A stretch of DNA of 64,000 nucleotides from G942493375 sp942493375 (GTDB taxonomy: Bacteria; Armatimonadota; UBA5829): contig OW818698.1 in NCBI GenBank assembly GCA_942493375.1, positions 868,001 to 932,000 of the forward strand. Reading direction: 5' to 3'. Both the position numbers and the translations under genes were made by a program. The stretch's first letter is position 1. Every line of letters begins with the position of its first letter. Of this stretch, positions 61,246 to 64,000 are shown in pieces. The notes below the pieces were generated by a model, which worked only from the letters and a program-made list of their open reading frames with translations, had not been told where the DNA came from and did not search any database.

Positions 61246-64000
61246 TCAGAACGTGGACGTCAAGCCGATCACGCATCCTTGCCCGTCGAACACAGGTGAA
61301 GCGCTGACGCTCAAGACGATGTTTTCGCCATTCGGAGTTACCATCCTGTAGCGGAAGTCGCTGATTCGCTCTCCGCCAAGGGCACGATACGCCATACGCT
61401 GTTCCGGGAGAAGAGGCGTTCCATCGAGATTGAAGACCTCGTAACGCGAGACCCAATCCGAAAAGTCCTCCTCAGGCGGCACACGGAGAATCTCTCTGCC
61501 GGCGTCATTCATCCACAGTATCCGGCCTTCCGAGTCGAACATGCTGACACCATCCACTTGGCTGTAGACGAATGATTCCAGTTCGGCGGTGCGTCGCTCC
61601 GCTTCCGAACGGGCTTGAGTCAGCGCTTCTTCTGTCTGCTTGAGTTCTGTGATATCCTGGGTTATCCCAAATCCACCCAGCAGATTACCCTCGCTGTCGA
61701 GTTCGAGATAAGCCTTTTCCCGTACCCATTTCACCTGCCCTTCCACTACGATGCGGTGTTCCACATTGTAAGGTTCACCACGCATACCCGCATTCCATTG
61801 CGTGTCAACATACTCGCGGTCGTCAGGATGAATGGATTCAAGGAATGTCTCATAGGTTAATGCAGTGCCCTCGGGTATCCCAAAGATACGATGATTTTCG
61901 GTGGACCATGTTAGAATGTTACGGCGAACATCCAATCGCCAGCTCCCTATCTGTCCGACCTCCTGGGCACGCGCCATATCCTCCCGGCTTTCGCGCAGGA
62001 TGTCCTCAGCCTGCTTGCGTTCGGTGATGTCGTAGTAGGTACAAATCATCGCGTTAATCCGCCCATCTGGCTTGATAATTGGATCCGCACTAACGAGCAT
62101 CCATCTTAGGGTTTCGCCTGCAGGCGACAGGACACCCACCAGCTTGTTCCGGACGGCCTTGCCGGTCATTGCGGCTTTGCGGACAGGGTGCTCATCCACA
62201 TCCAGTAGCACCTCGAACTCGTCGTATACCCGCCATACCCCCCAGTCGCGATCATTGACGTTTGCAATGTCGGAGTCTTCTGAAAGATCAAACATCCGCA
62301 GGAATGCCGGATTTACGATGGAGAACCTGCCCAGTTCGTCAACCAATGCCACCCCGGAATGCAGGTTCCGTGTGAGGACTTCGAATCGGTCCCGGCTCTC
62401 GCGCAATCCCTCTTCCGCTTTGACTTGCGCCGAGACGTCTTTGTAGAAGACCGATACCCCATCCGGGGTTGGGAAAGCCCGGAGCTCCACCCACCCATCG
62501 AACCCGGCATGATAGGACGTCAAGATCACAGACTTCTGCTCCTGCATTACCCGTTCGTATTCGCGGATGGTCTTGAGGGACTCTTCATCCGAGTAGACAT
62601 CCCTTATGTACCTGCCCAGAAGATCCTCCCGACGCGCGGACTGAAGACGTTCTGCATTGTTATTGACATACGTATAGCGCATATCACTATCGAAGCTCAC
62701 GAAGGCATCCGGCATACTCTCCAGCACGCCGATCAGTCGCCTCTCGCTCTCCCTCAGCGCTTCTTCAGCCTGTTTACGCTCGGTGATGTCACGGACCGAG
62801 CCGCGGGCAATCACTTCATCTCCGACTATGCTCAGCGACAAGTCCGATTCCAGCCAGACCACGGATCCGTCTGGGCGAATGAAGCGATACTCGTCCTTGT
62901 GGCCTTGCACCTGTCCTCCCGCGCGGCAGCGCTCCAGCAACTGGGCAGCGTTATCCTCCACCCGCTCCCGATCTTCGGGATGCACGCCTTGCAGCCATCG
63001 CTGCCATGAAATCGGCGAGTCGGGCTCGTAGCCGAACAGAGCATAGTGCTCAGGGCTCCAGTAGGCGGTGTCCGTCGACGCATTCCACTCGAAGAAACCG
63101 ATGCCACCAGCCTGTGCGATGGCTTTGACTCTCGCTTCGCTCTGCCGCAGATCCTCCTCCGCCTGCTTGCGGTCGGTAACGTCGGTGAATATGGCGATGA
63201 ATTCACCTTGTATCGGGCTATACGCGTAGATCGAGAGGTATTGCTGGCTCGCTTCGAAGAACTCCTCGAACCTGATCTCCCCGCTTTCCAGGGCGACTTT
63301 GCCATACATGCCTATATAATCGATCTCGTAATTCTTGATGTCCGGGAAAACATCCGTGACCAGACGGCCTTCGACGTCCGCTTTATTGACACTGATGATC
63401 CGCTCATAGGCCTCGTTTATCTCCAGAATCCGATAGTCTACAGGCCTGCCGTCCTTGTCAGTAATGACTCGGCAGTGAGCCATGCCGTTTATCTTGTTCG
63501 CGAAGAGCGCCGAATACCGGCGTTCGCTCTGCCGCAGATCCTCCTCCGCCTGCTTGCGTTCAGTGATGTCCTGAACTGTACCTCGCAGCCCTGTTATCCG
63601 GCCATCTGAATCCCGCACGACTTCGCTGCGCGTGGTGACCCATATCGGACGACCGTTACGGATCGCCTTGACATCAAGATCGTAGCCGATTCCCGTTCGC
63701 ATTGTCTCTTGAATGGCCACATTGATTCGCTGCCAGTCCTCGGCAGGGTAAAGCCGTCCTTCCTGCTCTTTGAATGCAGGTATGGGCTGTCTGGCCGGGT
63801 TGAGGCCGAAGATGAGGTAGAGTTCATCAGTCCCGGTAGTAACATCCGTCTCCGCGTCCCAATACCAACTGCCGAGGTGAGCGAGGCGCTGGGCCTCTGT
63901 CAGGTCGGCTTCTTTTTGCCGCAGTGCCTCCTCGGCCTGCTTGCGTTCGGTGATGTCTCGACTGAAGACGGTGATTCCCGTGACCTCCCCCTCCGAGTTC
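61246..64000 (-). CDS. Multi-PAS sensor, N-terminus outside window, ended by in-frame TGA
   Basis: At least 917 residues of repeated PAS/PAC units with no start inside the window. Typical unit ends are TVFSRDITERKQAEEALRQK, IFTDVTDRKQAEEDLRQSEA and SVRDITERKQAEEALRESER; about eight units are visible. One unit shows SWYWDAETDVTTGTDELYLI, a PAS_3-like start. The reading frame ends at TGA 61246-61248, directly after SPVFDGQGCVIGLTSTF, and continues beyond it as the PP2C domain. It has no kinase domain of its own, so its signal would pass to the PP2C part. The small change CGA to TGA (Arg to stop) would explain the split. Confidence 0.88.
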   Translation of the reverse strand, partial: NSEGEVTGITVFSRDITERKQAEEALRQKEADLTEAQRLAHLGSWYWDAETDVTTGTDELYLIFGLNPARQPIPAFKEQEGRLYPAEDWQRINVAIQETMRTGIGYDLDVKAIRNGRPIWVTTRSEVVRDSDGRITGLRGTVQDITERKQAEEDLRQSERRYSALFANKINGMAHCRVITDKDGRPVDYRILEINEAYERIISVNKADVEGRLVTDVFPDIKNYEIDYIGMYGKVALESGEIRFEEFFEASQQYLSIYAYSPIQGEFIAIFTDVTDRKQAEEDLRQSEARVKAIAQAGGIGFFEWNASTDTAYWSPEHYALFGYEPDSPISWQRWLQGVHPEDRERVEDNAAQLLERCRAGGQVQGHKDEYRFIRPDGSVVWLESDLSLSIVGDEVIARGSVRDITERKQAEEALRESERRLIGVLESMPDAFVSFDSDMRYTYVNNNAERLQSARREDLLGRYIRDVYSDEESLKTIREYERVMQEQKSVILTSYHAGFDGWVELRAFPTPDGVSVFYKDVSAQVKAEEGLRESRDRFEVLTRNLHSGVALVDELGRFSIVNPAFLRMFDLSEDSDIANVNDRDWGVWRVYDEFEVLLDVDEHPVRKAAMTGKAVRNKLVGVLSPAGETLRWMLVSADPIIKPDGRINAMICTYYDITERKQAEDILRESREDMARAQEVGQIGSWRLDVRRNILTWSTENHRIFGIPEGTALTYETFLESIHPDDREYVDTQWNAGMRGEPYNVEHRIVVEGQVKWVREKAYLELDSEGNLLGGFGITQDITELKQTEEALTQARSEAERRTAELESFVYSQVDGVSMFDSEGRILWMNDAGREILRVPPEEDFSDWVSRYEVFNLDGTPLLPEQRMAYRALGGERISDFRYRMVTPNGENIVLSVSASPVFDGQGCVIGLTSTF

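Overview
The window looks like part of a chromosome of an uncultured or poorly studied Gram-negative-type bacterium. The evidence is Sec-exported glycan-active proteins, a large surface-polysaccharide locus, many multi-PAS sensors and a very high load of dispersed intergenic palindromes. The mix of a GH42-like enzyme, a DUF4091 protein and a GntR/LacI-type sugar regulator is often seen in Armatimonadota and the PVC phyla, but no marker gene is present and I cannot assign a phylum. Nearly all genes lie on the minus strand.

Left edge (1-2 kb): the N-terminal part of a type I restriction methyltransferase (HsdM), then about 1 kb of repeat-rich non-coding DNA. 2-12.2 kb: a carbohydrate locus with a beta-propeller protein carrying an internal 10-residue repeat, a secreted GH42-like multidomain enzyme, a secreted DUF4091 protein and a GntR regulator with a sugar-binding domain. 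12.3-14 kb: two tandem SRPBCC/AHSA1 genes, duplicated together with an inverted-repeat leader. 14.1-19 kb: a CHAT protease/NB-ARC/TPR protein (NLR-like), a small coupled protein with a likely membrane segment, and an HNH-type nuclease. This is a candidate anti-phage or conflict system and the most promising novelty here. 19.3-21.6 kb: an exported alpha/beta hydrolase and a complete IS4-family insertion sequence inserted in a dispersed repeat.

21.7-43.6 kb: a surface-polysaccharide cluster reading right to left. It holds tviB/wbpO- and tviC/wbpP-like genes (UDP-HexNAc oxidation and epimerisation), an AT3 acyltransferase, a Wzx flippase, a methyltransferase, a CapA-like phosphoesterase, an ATP-grasp protein, two GT4 transferases, a hexapeptide acyltransferase and a Wzy-like polymerase. 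These are followed by the CapE-CapF-CapG set for UDP-N-acetyl-L-fucosamine, a WbuB-like transferase, a PglC-like initiating phosphoglycosyltransferase, a PglD-like acetyltransferase, a DegT aminotransferase and an exported protein. A dispersed palindromic repeat sits between several of these genes.

43.7-64 kb: signalling. A degenerate-GGDEF/EAL protein, a PAS-PP2C phosphatase, CheW, a DUF2795 protein, a very long chemoreceptor with a six-fold near-identical HAMP-like array, a NarL-type response regulator, a multi-PAS hybrid kinase with receiver and HPt domains, and an RsbU/RsbV/RsbW-like partner-switching module. In that module the PAS array and its PP2C domain are separated by one in-frame TGA. 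The PAS protein runs off the right edge. No tRNA, rRNA or CRISPR array was seen.
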